Shown piece after piece: positions 7,927-15,809 of a stretch of DNA of 24,501 nt (the stretch's first letter is position 1; the number at the start of each line of letters is the position of its first letter). The notes below the pieces were generated by a model. It did not search any database. It was given only the letters and a program-made list of their open reading frames with translations, and had not been told where the DNA came from. The position numbers were made by a program, and so were the translations under genes. The stretch is from CADEEV01 sp032127875 (GTDB lineage: Bacteria; Acidobacteriota; Vicinamibacteria; Fen-336): contig JAQBHI010000063.1 of the NCBI GenBank assembly GCA_032127875.1, positions 1 through 24,501 on the forward strand, read 5' to 3'.

Positions 7927-9320
7927 TAGCCTTGGACCTCGTCGCGCAGCTTCCAGACCTCGCGCTTGAAGGCATTGCCTCGATCCGCATAGTCGCGGAA
8001 CATGTCGAACGAAGAGCAGCCTGGCGCCAGCAGCACCGCGTCGCCGTGCTCGGCCGCGGCAAAGGCGCGCACCACGGCCTCGTGCAGGTCGTCGCACCAC
8101 ACCACCGGCGCCGCCGACGAGAGCGCCGCTACGATCCGCTCGCGGGCCTCGCCGATGGCGAAGATCGCCTTGGCGTGGCGCTCGACCACGCCCGCGAGCG
8201 CCGCGAAGTCGCCGCCTTTGTAGCGGCCACCGAGAATCGCGAGCACGGGCCGCTCGAAGGCCTCGAGGCTCTTCCGGGCGGCGTCGAGGTTGGTCGCCTT
8301 GGAGTCGTTGAAGAACAAGACGCCGCCGATCTCGGCCACCCGCTCGAGTACGTGCTCGACGCCGTGAAAACGGGCGACGGCGCGCGCGATCGATTCGGGG
8401 CTCGCGTCGAGCAGCCTGGCGGCCGCTGCCGCGGCGAGCAGATCGCCCGCGAGGTGCGCGCCGGGCAGGCGCACGGAGGCGAGCCTGAAGAGCGTCTCGC
8501 TCCGGCCGTCGCGGCGCAGTCGGGCTTCACCGTTCTCGAAGTACGCTAGCGGGCCCGTCTCGCGAGCGGGAAGCGTGTTCGGCCCGGCCGCATGCGCGGC
8601 GCTGAACAGGCACAGCCGCGCCCGCGAAGCCCTGGCCAGGGCCAGCACTGTCGCATCGTCGGCGTTCACGACCGCCCAGTCTTCGGCCGTCTGGTTGCGA
8701 AAGATGCGCGCCTTGGCGTCGCGGTACTCCTCGAAGCTGGCGTGGCGGTCGAGGTGGTCAGCAGAGAGGTTCAGGAACAGCGCCAGGCGCGGATGGAACG
8801 CCTCGGTGCCCTCGAGCTGAAAGCTCGAGACCTCGAGCACGAAGATCGTCTCCTTGCCGGCCCCCTCGATCAGGCCCGTGAGTGCCTGACCGATATTGCC
8901 GCCGACCCGCGCGTCTTCGCCTGCCTCCCGGAGCATCGCGCCCAGGGCCGCGGTCGTGGTGGACTTGCCCTTGGTCCCGGTCACCGCAACGACAGTGCCA
9001 ATGATCTGCTGATAGCCGAGCTCCAGCTCGGCGATCACCGGAACGCCTGCCCGCCGCGCGGCCTCGAGCTCCGGCAGCTTCCACGGCACGCCGGGAGACA
9101 CGACGATCAGCGAAGCTCCGGTGAAGGTTCCCTGCTTGTGTTCGCCGATCTCGAGTCTCACGCCGTCCTCCTCAAGCTTCAGGGCCTCCGCTTCGAGTTC
9201 CCGCGCCGGCTTCCGATCGGTGGCCACCACGCGCGCCCCGCGCCTCGCGAGATAGCGCGCCGCCGCGATCCCCGACCGCGCCAGCCCGACGACCACGACG
9301 GATTGCCTCTCCAACTCCAC
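7926..9320 (-). CDS. murD: UDP-N-acetylmuramoylalanine--D-glutamate ligase MurD
   Basis: MurD adds D-Glu to UDP-MurNAc-L-Ala. From GTG 9318-9320 the protein is 464 residues. It begins MELERQSVVVVGLARSG, the first strand and UDP-binding loop of the family. It carries the P-loop VAVTGTKGKSTTTAALGAML, LNLSADHLDRH in the central domain, and FFNDSKATNLDAA in the C-terminal region. The 5' end is uncertain. The frame is open to a GTG at 9362, but that codon lies inside a G7/C7 hairpin repeat and would add a proline-rich N-terminus without homology. A GTG at 9296 is another option, with GGAGAGG upstream. GTG 9320 begins 7 nt after the stop of a short ORF that has the strong ribosome-binding site expected for murD, so reinitiation is plausible. 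It overlaps ftsW by one base. Confidence 0.93.
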   Translation of the reverse strand: MELERQSVVVVGLARSGIAAARYLARRGARVVATDRKPARELEAEALKLEEDGVRLEIGEHKQGTFTGASLIVVSPGVPWKLPELEAARRAGVPVIAELELGYQQIIGTVVAVTGTKGKSTTTAALGAMLREAGEDARVGGNIGQALTGLIEGAGKETIFVLEVSSFQLEGTEAFHPRLALFLNLSADHLDRHASFEEYRDAKARIFRNQTAEDWAVVNADDATVLALARASRARLCLFSAAHAAGPNTLPARETGPLAYFENGEARLRRDGRSETLFRLASVRLPGAHLAGDLLAAAAAARLLDASPESIARAVARFHGVEHVLERVAEIGGVLFFNDSKATNLDAARKSLEAFERPVLAILGGRYKGGDFAALAGVVERHAKAIFAIGEARERIVAALSSAAPVVWCDDLHEAVVRAFAAAEHGDAVLLAPGCSSFDMFRDYADRGNAFKREVWKLRDEVQG

Positions 9321-9327
9321 GGTGCTT

Positions 9328-9423
9328 TCAACGGCGACCCGGGGGGGTACGGGACTCCCCACCCCCCCGCGCCCTGCGGGCTCGCGCCCCAGTCACTCGT
9401 GCGCTCGTTGCGTGCGTTCTCAT
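9328..9423 (-). CDS. Possible 31-codon coupling ORF upstream of murD
   Basis: ATG 9421-9423 is preceded by TAGGAGGGAG, whose TAG is the mraY stop, with about 8 nt to the start. This is one of the best ribosome-binding sites in the window. The encoded peptide, MRTHATSARVTGARARRARG followed by GGESRTPPGRR, ends at TGA 9328-9330, 7 nt before the preferred murD GTG. Its C-terminal half is encoded by the hairpin repeat 9340-9391. It may be a coupling leader for murD, or the remnant of the original murD 5' end after repeat insertion shifted the frame. The peptide itself resembles nothing I know and may have no function. Confidence 0.35.
   Translation of the reverse strand: MRTHATSARVTGARARRARGGGESRTPPGRR
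9340..9391 (-). repeat. G7/C7 hairpin repeat, copy A (mraY-murD gap)
   Basis: On the transcribed strand the element contains CGCGGGGGGGT, nine variable bases, then CGTACCCCCCCG. The arms 9341-9348 and 9361-9368 form a perfect 8-bp stem with a 12-nt loop. A second copy with identical arms, identical loop length and the same orientation lies at 15818-15867. Bases upstream on the coding strand (TGGGG, then GCCCG) are also shared. It looks like a short dispersed palindromic element. There is no U-tract after the stem, so it is not a typical intrinsic terminator. Confidence 0.7.
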
Positions 9424-9436
9424 TTCGGTCTCCCTC

Positions 9437-10528
9437 CTACCTCAGCTTCAAAGTGGTGAGACTGAACAGCGCGAACACGAACGCGACGATCCAGAAACGG
9501 ATCACGATCTGCGGCTCCTTCCAGCCGGCGAGCTCGAAGTGGTGGTGCAGCGGCGCCATGCGAAAGATGCGTTTGCCGAGCAGCTTGAACGAGCCGACCT
9601 GCAAGATCACCGAGAGCGCCTCGATCACGAACAGCCCGCCCACCGAGAACAGCAGCAGCTCCTGCTTGATCAGGATGGCCACGGTGCCGAGCGCGCCGCC
9701 GAGCGCGAGACTGCCCACGTCGCCCATGAAGACCTGAGCCGGGTAGCAGTTCCACCACAAGAAGCCCATCGACGCCCCGACCATGGCGCCGCAGAACACC
9801 GTCACCTCGCCCGCGCCGGGCAAGTACAGCAGGTCCAGGTACTCCGAGAACACGCGGTGGCCCGATACGTAGGCGAGCACCGTGAAGGCCGCGGCCGCGA
9901 TCAGCGTCGACCCGATCGCAAGACCGTCCAGGCCGTCGGTCAGGTTCACGGCGTTCGAGGCGCCCACCAGCACCAGCACCGCGAACAGGATGTAGAAGGC
10001 CGAGACGTCCGGCATCAGGTTCTTGAAGAAGGGGAGAATCACCCGAGTCGAGTATTGCGCCGGCTCCAGCTGCGAGAGCGCATAGAGCGCCGCCCCGACG
10101 CTCAAGCCGACGGCCAGCTGCCCACGGAATTTGAGCCTTGCCGAGAGACCCCGGCTCTGCTTCTTCACGATCTTCAGGTAGTCGTCCATGAAGCCGATCG
10201 CCCCGAAGGCGAGCGTCGAGAGCACGAGAATCCAGATGTTGCGGTTGGTGAGGTCGGCCCACAGCAGCGTGGGCACCACGATCCCCGCCAGGATCAGGAT
10301 TCCGCCCATCGTCGGTGTGCCGGCCTTGGCCCGGTGTGCCTGCGGACCCTCGTCGCGGATGTATTGGCCGATCTGGAACGCGCGCAGCCGCTCGATCATC
10401 CAGGGCCCGAGCACCAGCACCAGGAACAAGGCCGTGAGGCTCGCCAGCGCGGTCCGGAACGTGATGTAGCGGACGACGTTCAGGCCCGGAACCTCGTGCC
10501 GGAGCATCGACAGCAGATGGAACAGCAT
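9437..10528 (-). CDS. mraY: Phospho-MurNAc-pentapeptide transferase MraY
   Basis: MraY transfers phospho-MurNAc-pentapeptide from UDP to undecaprenyl phosphate, giving lipid I at the inner membrane. The 363-residue product has about ten hydrophobic helices and all family signatures: AKAGTPTMGGILIL, the aspartate pair in GFMDDYLKI, NAVNLTDGLDGLA, FMGDVGSLALGG and the histidine motif APLHHHFELAGW. ATG 10526-10528 overlaps the murF TGA by one base (TGATG), so translation is coupled to murF. Its TAG stop forms the first bases of a TAGGAGG Shine-Dalgarno for the following short ORF. The gap to murD (about 116 nt) is the largest inside the cluster and holds a hairpin repeat. Confidence 0.97.
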   Translation of the reverse strand: MLFHLLSMLRHEVPGLNVVRYITFRTALASLTALFLVLVLGPWMIERLRAFQIGQYIRDEGPQAHRAKAGTPTMGGILILAGIVVPTLLWADLTNRNIWILVLSTLAFGAIGFMDDYLKIVKKQSRGLSARLKFRGQLAVGLSVGAALYALSQLEPAQYSTRVILPFFKNLMPDVSAFYILFAVLVLVGASNAVNLTDGLDGLAIGSTLIAAAAFTVLAYVSGHRVFSEYLDLLYLPGAGEVTVFCGAMVGASMGFLWWNCYPAQVFMGDVGSLALGGALGTVAILIKQELLLFSVGGLFVIEALSVILQVGSFKLLGKRIFRMAPLHHHFELAGWKEPQIVIRFWIVAFVFALFSLTTLKLR

Positions 10529-11946
10529 CAGCGCGGGCCATCGACTGTCCCGAAGCGCTGGACCAGCGCGTCGACCAGCGCTTCCATGCGCACGCCGCGC
10601 GAACCCTTCACCAGCACGGCGTCGCCCGCGCGCACCAGCGAGCCGAGCGCGGCCAGTGCCGCGGCGGAATCGGCGAAGTGATGGCTTTCGAGGCCCGGCT
10701 TTGCCGCGCGCGCGCCCGCCACCAGCTCTTCGGCCAACGCTCCGACACCCGCGACGCTGTCGAGATTCGCCGCGACCTGCTCGCCCGTCTGCCGGTGCAA
10801 CTCGGGGCCTGTGGGTCCAAGCTCCAGCATCTCGCCGAGGATCGCGACGCGGCGCCGCCCTCCGGCCATGCCGAGGGCCGTGACCGCAGCCTGCACGGCC
10901 AGCGGGTTCGAGTTGTAGCAGTCGTCCACGAGCACGACGCCTTGCCCAAGACGCAGCAACTGGCTGCGGTGCGGCGCCGCCTGCAGGTGCGTGGCCGCCT
11001 CGGCGATCGCCTCCGGTGCCATGCCGAGGTGGTGCGCCACGGCCGCCGCCGCGAGGAAGTTGCTCACGAAATGCGGCCCGGCCAGAGCCAGCGCCACGTC
11101 GAACGAGCGCCCGTCGATGACCAGATCGAGGCGCATGCCGAAGGCCGTGCCCCGCCAGCGCTCGGCCGAGACCTCGTAGCGCCGGTCGCGTCCGAACCAG
11201 ATCACGCGCCCCGCGTGGTGCTCGCCGATGCGACGCACGCGGGGGTCGTCGCCGTTCAGGATTGCCACACCGGACGCTGCCAGACCTTCCAGGATCTCCG
11301 CCTTGGCTTCGGCGATCGCCTCCACGGACGCGAAGAACTCGAGATGCACCGGAGCCACGTTCGTGATCACGGCCACGTCCGGCAGCGCGACCTTCGAAAG
11401 CGCCCGCAGCTCGCCGCTGGCGGACATGCCGAGCTCGAGCACGGCCGCCTGGTGCTCGGCGCCGAGCCGCAGCAGCATCAGCGGCAGGCCGAACTGGTTG
11501 TTGAGATTGCCCTCGCTCTTGAGCACCGCGCCCCGCGTCGCGAGCAGTGCGGCCGTCATCTCCTTGGTGGTGGTCTTGCCGACCGAGCCCGTGATCGCGA
11601 CCACTGGGATGCCCGCCATGCGGCGCACGTGACGCGCCAGATCGGCGAGGGCCAACGTGGTGTCGGCCACGCGCAGCAGCGGCAAGCCTGCCGGCGCGAG
11701 GGCGTCGCGATGGACCAGGGCAGCCGCTGCGCCTCTTGCCGCAACCTCGGCCAGGAACGCATGGCCGTCGAAGCGGGGTCCGGCGATGGCGACGAAGAGC
11801 TGGCCGCGCTCGAGCGTGCGCGAGTCGATCGACACGCCCGCGAACAGCGCGTCCGCTCCGCCCGGGTTCAGGCGTCCGTTCGTCGCCGCTGCTGCCTCGC
11901 TGATCGTGAGTGTCGCGCCGCGGGTGGCCAGGAGTACCCCTCTCAT
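10528..11946 (-). CDS. murF: UDP-MurNAc-tripeptide--D-alanyl-D-alanine ligase MurF
   Basis: MurF adds the D-Ala-D-Ala dipeptide to UDP-MurNAc-tripeptide, completing the cytoplasmic precursor. It has 472 residues. The N-terminal domain includes GVSIDSRTLERGQLFVAI (about 37-54), the ATP P-loop is GSVGKTTTKEM (120-130), then NLNNQFGLPLMLLRL, NVAPVHLEFF, and VLVDDCYNSNPLAVQAAV in the C-terminal part; all are diagnostic of MurF. ATG 11944-11946 overlaps the murE TGA as ATGA. No Ddl ligase gene, which would supply its dipeptide substrate, is found in this cluster. Confidence 0.97.
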   Translation of the reverse strand: MRGVLLATRGATLTISEAAAATNGRLNPGGADALFAGVSIDSRTLERGQLFVAIAGPRFDGHAFLAEVAARGAAAALVHRDALAPAGLPLLRVADTTLALADLARHVRRMAGIPVVAITGSVGKTTTKEMTAALLATRGAVLKSEGNLNNQFGLPLMLLRLGAEHQAAVLELGMSASGELRALSKVALPDVAVITNVAPVHLEFFASVEAIAEAKAEILEGLAASGVAILNGDDPRVRRIGEHHAGRVIWFGRDRRYEVSAERWRGTAFGMRLDLVIDGRSFDVALALAGPHFVSNFLAAAAVAHHLGMAPEAIAEAATHLQAAPHRSQLLRLGQGVVLVDDCYNSNPLAVQAAVTALGMAGGRRRVAILGEMLELGPTGPELHRQTGEQVAANLDSVAGVGALAEELVAGARAAKPGLESHHFADSAAALAALGSLVRAGDAVLVKGSRGVRMEALVDALVQRFGTVDGPR

Positions 11947-13415
11947 GCCTTTCCCTTGAGGGCGAGGCGGCCGAGCACGTCCCGAGCCACCTGCCGGTCG
12001 TCGAAAGGCACCGTGCGATCGCGCAGGACCTGGTAGGTCTCGTGACCCTTGCCCGCGATCACGACCGCATCGCCCGGACCGGCCATCTCGAGGGCCTTCG
12101 CAATCGCTTCGCGGCGATCGCCGACGACGTAAGGCTCGGCCCTGCGGTAGCCGTTGATGCCGCGCTGGATGTCCTCGATGATGGCCTCGGGCGGCTCGCT
12201 GCGCGGGTTGTCCGAGGTGATCACGAGCACGTCGGAGAGCCGCGCCGCCACGGCCCCCATCAACGGGCGCTTGGTCTTGTCGCGATCGCCGCCGCAGCCG
12301 AAGACAGTCAGCACCCGCCGCGGCTTGAGCTCGCGGATCGCCTCGAGCAGGCTCTTGAGCGCGTCGTCGGTGTGGGCGTAGTCGACGACGACCGCGAAGT
12401 CCTGCCCCGAGTCCACGCGCTCCATGCGTCCCGGTACGCCGCGCAGCGCCTCGAGCCCACGCAGCGTGCTCTCGACCTCGAGGCCCAGCGCCCGGGAGGC
12501 TGCGTAGGCCGCCAGCAGGTTCTCGACGTTGAAGCGGCCCAGCAGCGGCGTCCGAAGCTCGACAACGCCGCCGCGCGTGCGAAGCCGAAACGAGGTCCCC
12601 GCCAGAGAAAGCGTGATCGCCTCGGCCCGCAGATCGGCCTCGCGCTCGATGCCGTAGGTCGTCACGCGAGCGCGGCTCGCGCGAGCCAGTTCGGCCGCGC
12701 GGTCGTCGTCGGCGTTCACGATGGCGTGTCCATCTTCACGCAGCAGCGTGTCGAACAGGACCCGCTTGGCGGCAAAATAGCTGTCCATGTCGCCATGGAA
12801 ATCCAGGTGGTCGCGGGTGAGGTTGGTGAACACCGCCACCTGGAAGGCGCAGCCGTGGACGCGTTTTAGGGCGAGCGAGTGGGAGGAAACCTCGAGCACG
12901 GCGTGGCTGCAGGAGGCGTCCGCCATCTCCCGCAACAGCTTTTGCAGGTCTGAGGACTCGGGTGTCGTGCGCACCGCCTCGGCCAGCCGCTCGCCGACCC
13001 GGTACTGGACCGTACCCAGCAGGCCCACGCGCTGCCCGGCGGCGCGCAGGGCCGCGTCGATCAAGTAGGCCGTGGTCGTCTTGCCGTTGGTACCGGTGAC
13101 GCCGACGAGGGTCAAGGCCTCAGCGGGTCGCCCGAGAAACTCCGCGGACAGCGTCGCGAGCGCCTCGCGGGCATCGCCAACCTGGAGCCAGGGAATGCCT
13201 GCCCGTGGCGGTGCCTCCGAGGCCACCGCGATGGCCCCGCGCTTGCGGGCCGCCTCCGCGAAGCGGTTTCCGTCGCTCGCAAGACCGCGGATCGCGACGA
13301 ACAGCGCGCCCGGCTGGACCTTCCGCGAATCGTGGGTCACGTCGGTCACTTCCAGGTCCTGCTCCCCCTCCACGAGCACTCCCGCGACCCTGGCCGCCAG
13401 CTCTCCAAGCCTCAT
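11943..13415 (-). CDS. murE: UDP-MurNAc-L-Ala-D-Glu--meso-diaminopimelate ligase MurE
   Basis: MurE adds the third stem-peptide residue. The 490 residues include DVTHDSRKVQPGALFVAI in the N-terminal domain, the P-loop GVTGTNGKTTTAYLID (105-120), the lysine of SYFAAKRVLF (Lys217, the position carbamylated in the family), NLTRDHLDFHG, and DYAHTDDALKSLL. The substrate-selecting motif is DNPRSEPP (402-409). DNPR is the signature for meso-diaminopimelate rather than lysine, so the cell wall is predicted to be of the DAP type. ATG 13413-13415 overlaps the ftsI TGA as ATGA. Confidence 0.97.
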   Translation of the reverse strand: MRLGELAARVAGVLVEGEQDLEVTDVTHDSRKVQPGALFVAIRGLASDGNRFAEAARKRGAIAVASEAPPRAGIPWLQVGDAREALATLSAEFLGRPAEALTLVGVTGTNGKTTTAYLIDAALRAAGQRVGLLGTVQYRVGERLAEAVRTTPESSDLQKLLREMADASCSHAVLEVSSHSLALKRVHGCAFQVAVFTNLTRDHLDFHGDMDSYFAAKRVLFDTLLREDGHAIVNADDDRAAELARASRARVTTYGIEREADLRAEAITLSLAGTSFRLRTRGGVVELRTPLLGRFNVENLLAAYAASRALGLEVESTLRGLEALRGVPGRMERVDSGQDFAVVVDYAHTDDALKSLLEAIRELKPRRVLTVFGCGGDRDKTKRPLMGAVAARLSDVLVITSDNPRSEPPEAIIEDIQRGINGYRRAEPYVVGDRREAIAKALEMAGPGDAVVIAGKGHETYQVLRDRTVPFDDRQVARDVLGRLALKGKA

Positions 13416-15430
13416 GGCTCGCTGCCCAGCGTGAGCACGCAGGTGGTTCCCGTTTCAATCTCCGTGCCCGCTTCGGGACTCTGGGCGACCACCTGTCCCG
13501 AGCCCTTGAGTTCGACGATCAGGCCGCGCCGCGCGGCCGTGATCGCGGCCTCCCGCGCCGAGCGTCCACGCAGCTCGGGCATCAACCTCGGATCGCTCTC
13601 GCCCGTCGCAGCGAACGCGGCTTGGGCTGTCGGCCGGTACGCCGCGGGCGTCACGCTCGCTCCCCGGAAGCGAACCATGCGCAGCACTCGGTCCGTATCG
13701 TCTGGCGGCACCGCGAGGTGGCGCAGCGCCTGCTCGGTCACGCGCGCGAAGACAGGCGCCGCCACGTCGCCACCCTCGTTGTGGTCCCCCTTCGGCGTGT
13801 CGAGCGAAACCAGAACCACGAGCGCCGGGCGCGAGGCGGGCGCGAAGCCCACGAACGACGCCACGTGGTCGACCATGGAATAGCGGCCCTGGGCATCGAC
13901 CTTCTGCGCCGTGCCGGTCTTGCCGGCCACCACGTAGCCTGGAATCGCAGCGCGCTTGCCGGTGCCGCCGGTGACGACCCTGCGCAGCATCTCGGTGAGC
14001 GTGTCGACCGTCTCCGGCTCGAGCACGCGCCGCACCGCCTCGGGCTTGGAGCTGCTCACGATGCGGCCTTCGCTGTCCTCGATCTGGCGGACGATCAGCG
14101 GCCGCATCAGGTAGCCGCCGTTCGCCACCGCGGCCACGGCCGTGGTCATCTGCAGCGCCGTCACGCCGATCTCCTGGCCGAACGAGAGTGTGGGCAGCGA
14201 TAGCGCGCTCCACTTGCTCGTGGGCCGCAGCAGACCGCTCGATTCTCCGGGCAAGTCGACCCGGGTCGGGGCGCCGAAGCCGAAGGCGCGCAGATAGCGG
14301 TAGAAGTTCTCTCGCCCCAGCCGCTGCGCCACGCGGATCACGCCGATATCGCTGGAGCGGGCGATGACGTCGCGGAAGCTGAGCTCGAAGAAGACCTGGT
14401 GGTCGTTGATGCGGATGCCGCTGATTTCGATCCCGCCGCCGCCGCAGTCGATGATTTCGTCGGGCGTCACGACCTTCTCCTGCAGCGCCGCCGCGGCGGT
14501 GAAGATCTTGAACATGCTGCCGGGCTCGTAGGCGTCGGTCACGGCGCGATCGCGCCAGTGCGCGCTGCCGTATGCCGCGAAGCGATTCGGGTTGAAGGTA
14601 GGCCGGTTCGCGAGCGCCAGGATCTCGCCCGTGCGCGGGTCCATCACCACGATCATCCCCGCCAGCGACTGCGTCTCGTTCACGGCGCGTTCGAGTTCCC
14701 GCTCGGCGGCGTGCTGGATCGCTTCGTCGAGGCTCAGCACCACCGTCTGGCCCTCGGTCGAGGGTCGCTCGGTGTGGCTCACCGGCCGGCGCCGGGCATC
14801 GGTCTCGACCAGCACCTTCGCCGGGCGGCCCTTGATCTGCTCCTCGAAGGCGTACTCGATGCCGCTCATGCCGGTGTTGTCCATCCCGACGTAGCCGAGC
14901 ACTTGCGAGGCGAGCTCCCGCTTGGGGTAGTAGCGGCGGTTCTCCGCCACGAAGCCGACCCCCGGCAACGAGAGATCGCGCACGGCCCGGGCCGTCGCGG
15001 GATCGACCTTGCGCTTCACCCAGACGAAGGCGCGGTTCTTCTGCAACTGGGCCAGCAGCTCCTTGCGCCCGGCGGCGTCGAGGCCGAGCGCGCGCGCCAG
15101 TGCCGCAGCCGTTTGCGCCGGGCTTTCGAGATCCTGCGGCACCGCGTAAACGCTCTCGGCGTCGACCGAGACGGCTAGCGGCCGGCCGTTCCGGTCCAGG
15201 ATCGCGCCGCGGCGCGGGTCCAGGTTGATGGTGCGTTCGCTCTGTCGGGCGGCCATGCGGTTGAACGAGGCGCGATTCAGCACCTGGAGTTGCAGCAGCC
15301 GGATGCCGATGCCGAGCGCCCAGAGTGAGATCGTGAGCCCAACGATCATCAAGCGCAGCCGGATCCGCCGCTCCTCGGCCCGCGGAGCGCTTTCGGCTGT
15401 CTCGGGCGGAGCGAGCGGGGCGCTCTCCAC
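13412..15430 (-). CDS. ftsI: Septal transpeptidase FtsI (PBP3 type) with a C-terminal PASTA domain
   Basis: FtsI is the class B penicillin-binding protein that cross-links septal peptidoglycan with FtsW. The 672-residue protein has a short cytoplasmic tail, one membrane helix at about 27-49, a dimerisation domain from about 70 (RRGAILDRNGRPLA), and a transpeptidase domain. The catalytic motifs are S305-M-F-K308 (EPGSMFKIF), S359-S-D361 where the usual third residue is Asn, and K504-T-G506 (AGKTGTAQK). Residues about 617-672 form a single PASTA domain (MPELRGRSAREAAITAARRG onwards), as in SpoVD and many deltaproteobacterial homologues and unlike E. coli FtsI. The start is GTG 15428-15430, one nt after the ftsL TAG; the membrane helix leaves no room for a later start. 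Confidence 0.96.
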   Translation of the reverse strand: MESAPLAPPETAESAPRAEERRIRLRLMIVGLTISLWALGIGIRLLQLQVLNRASFNRMAARQSERTINLDPRRGAILDRNGRPLAVSVDAESVYAVPQDLESPAQTAAALARALGLDAAGRKELLAQLQKNRAFVWVKRKVDPATARAVRDLSLPGVGFVAENRRYYPKRELASQVLGYVGMDNTGMSGIEYAFEEQIKGRPAKVLVETDARRRPVSHTERPSTEGQTVVLSLDEAIQHAAERELERAVNETQSLAGMIVVMDPRTGEILALANRPTFNPNRFAAYGSAHWRDRAVTDAYEPGSMFKIFTAAAALQEKVVTPDEIIDCGGGGIEISGIRINDHQVFFELSFRDVIARSSDIGVIRVAQRLGRENFYRYLRAFGFGAPTRVDLPGESSGLLRPTSKWSALSLPTLSFGQEIGVTALQMTTAVAAVANGGYLMRPLIVRQIEDSEGRIVSSSKPEAVRRVLEPETVDTLTEMLRRVVTGGTGKRAAIPGYVVAGKTGTAQKVDAQGRYSMVDHVASFVGFAPASRPALVVLVSLDTPKGDHNEGGDVAAPVFARVTEQALRHLAVPPDDTDRVLRMVRFRGASVTPAAYRPTAQAAFAATGESDPRLMPELRGRSAREAAITAARRGLIVELKGSGQVVAQSPEAGTEIETGTTCVLTLGSEP

Positions 15431-15431
15431 G

Positions 15432-15809
15432 CTAGTTCCTTTCGTCTCCGGCGGCCTCGACGCTGGCGAGCCGGGCGCCGGAGGGCAGCGGCGCCGGGGC
15501 CTCGACGATGTAGACGTTCTCGGCCGCTGGCCGCGTCAGGTGCAGGTGGCGCTGCGCGATGGCCTGCACGCGCTCCAGGTTCTCGAGGCTCGCCTTTTCC
15601 AGCCGGAGCTTGCGGTTTTCTTCGACGAGTCGCTCGCGCTCCCGCTGCATCTGCTCGGTCGCGATGCCCGTCTGGCGTATCTCGAGATGCGGCCAGGCGT
15701 AGAGCACGGCGCAGCACACCAGCACCGCGACCCCGAGCAGCAGCCACACCAGATCGCGGTTCGTGCGCGGATCGCGCTCGCGCACGATCTGGGAGTTGTC
15801 GAGTTTCAT
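15432..15809 (-). CDS. ftsL: Cell division protein FtsL
   Basis: FtsL is a small bitopic protein that pairs with FtsB/DivIC and FtsQ and signals to FtsWI. The 125-residue product has a short charged N-terminus, one membrane helix at about 19-40 (DLVWLLLGVAVLVCCAVLYA), and a periplasmic coiled coil at about 48-85 (QMQRERERLVEENRKLRLEK). HLHLTRPAAENVYIVEAP after it fits the usual post-coil motif. Sequence conservation in this family is weak, so the call rests on length, topology and position between rsmH and ftsI. ATG 15807-15809 overlaps the rsmH TGA as ATGA. Confidence 0.9.
   Translation of the reverse strand: MKLDNSQIVRERDPRTNRDLVWLLLGVAVLVCCAVLYAWPHLEIRQTGIATEQMQRERERLVEENRKLRLEKASLENLERVQAIAQRHLHLTRPAAENVYIVEAPAPLPSGARLASVEAAGDERN

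Noticed and set aside
6068..8062. 664-codon minus-strand frame spanning ftsW and murG
   Set aside because: It is an out-of-frame shadow, rich in Arg, Pro and Ala, over two genes with full family signatures. The 9420-10541 frame over mraY is the same kind of artefact.
9321..9362. GTG 9362 as the murD start
   Set aside because: It lies in the arm of the hairpin repeat, has no Shine-Dalgarno and adds a proline-rich stretch not seen in MurD; kept as an alternative only.
9341..9368. G7/C7 hairpin as an intrinsic terminator inside the dcw operon
   Set aside because: No U-run follows the stem, it lies within an operon whose downstream genes are essential, and the second copy is inside coding sequence.
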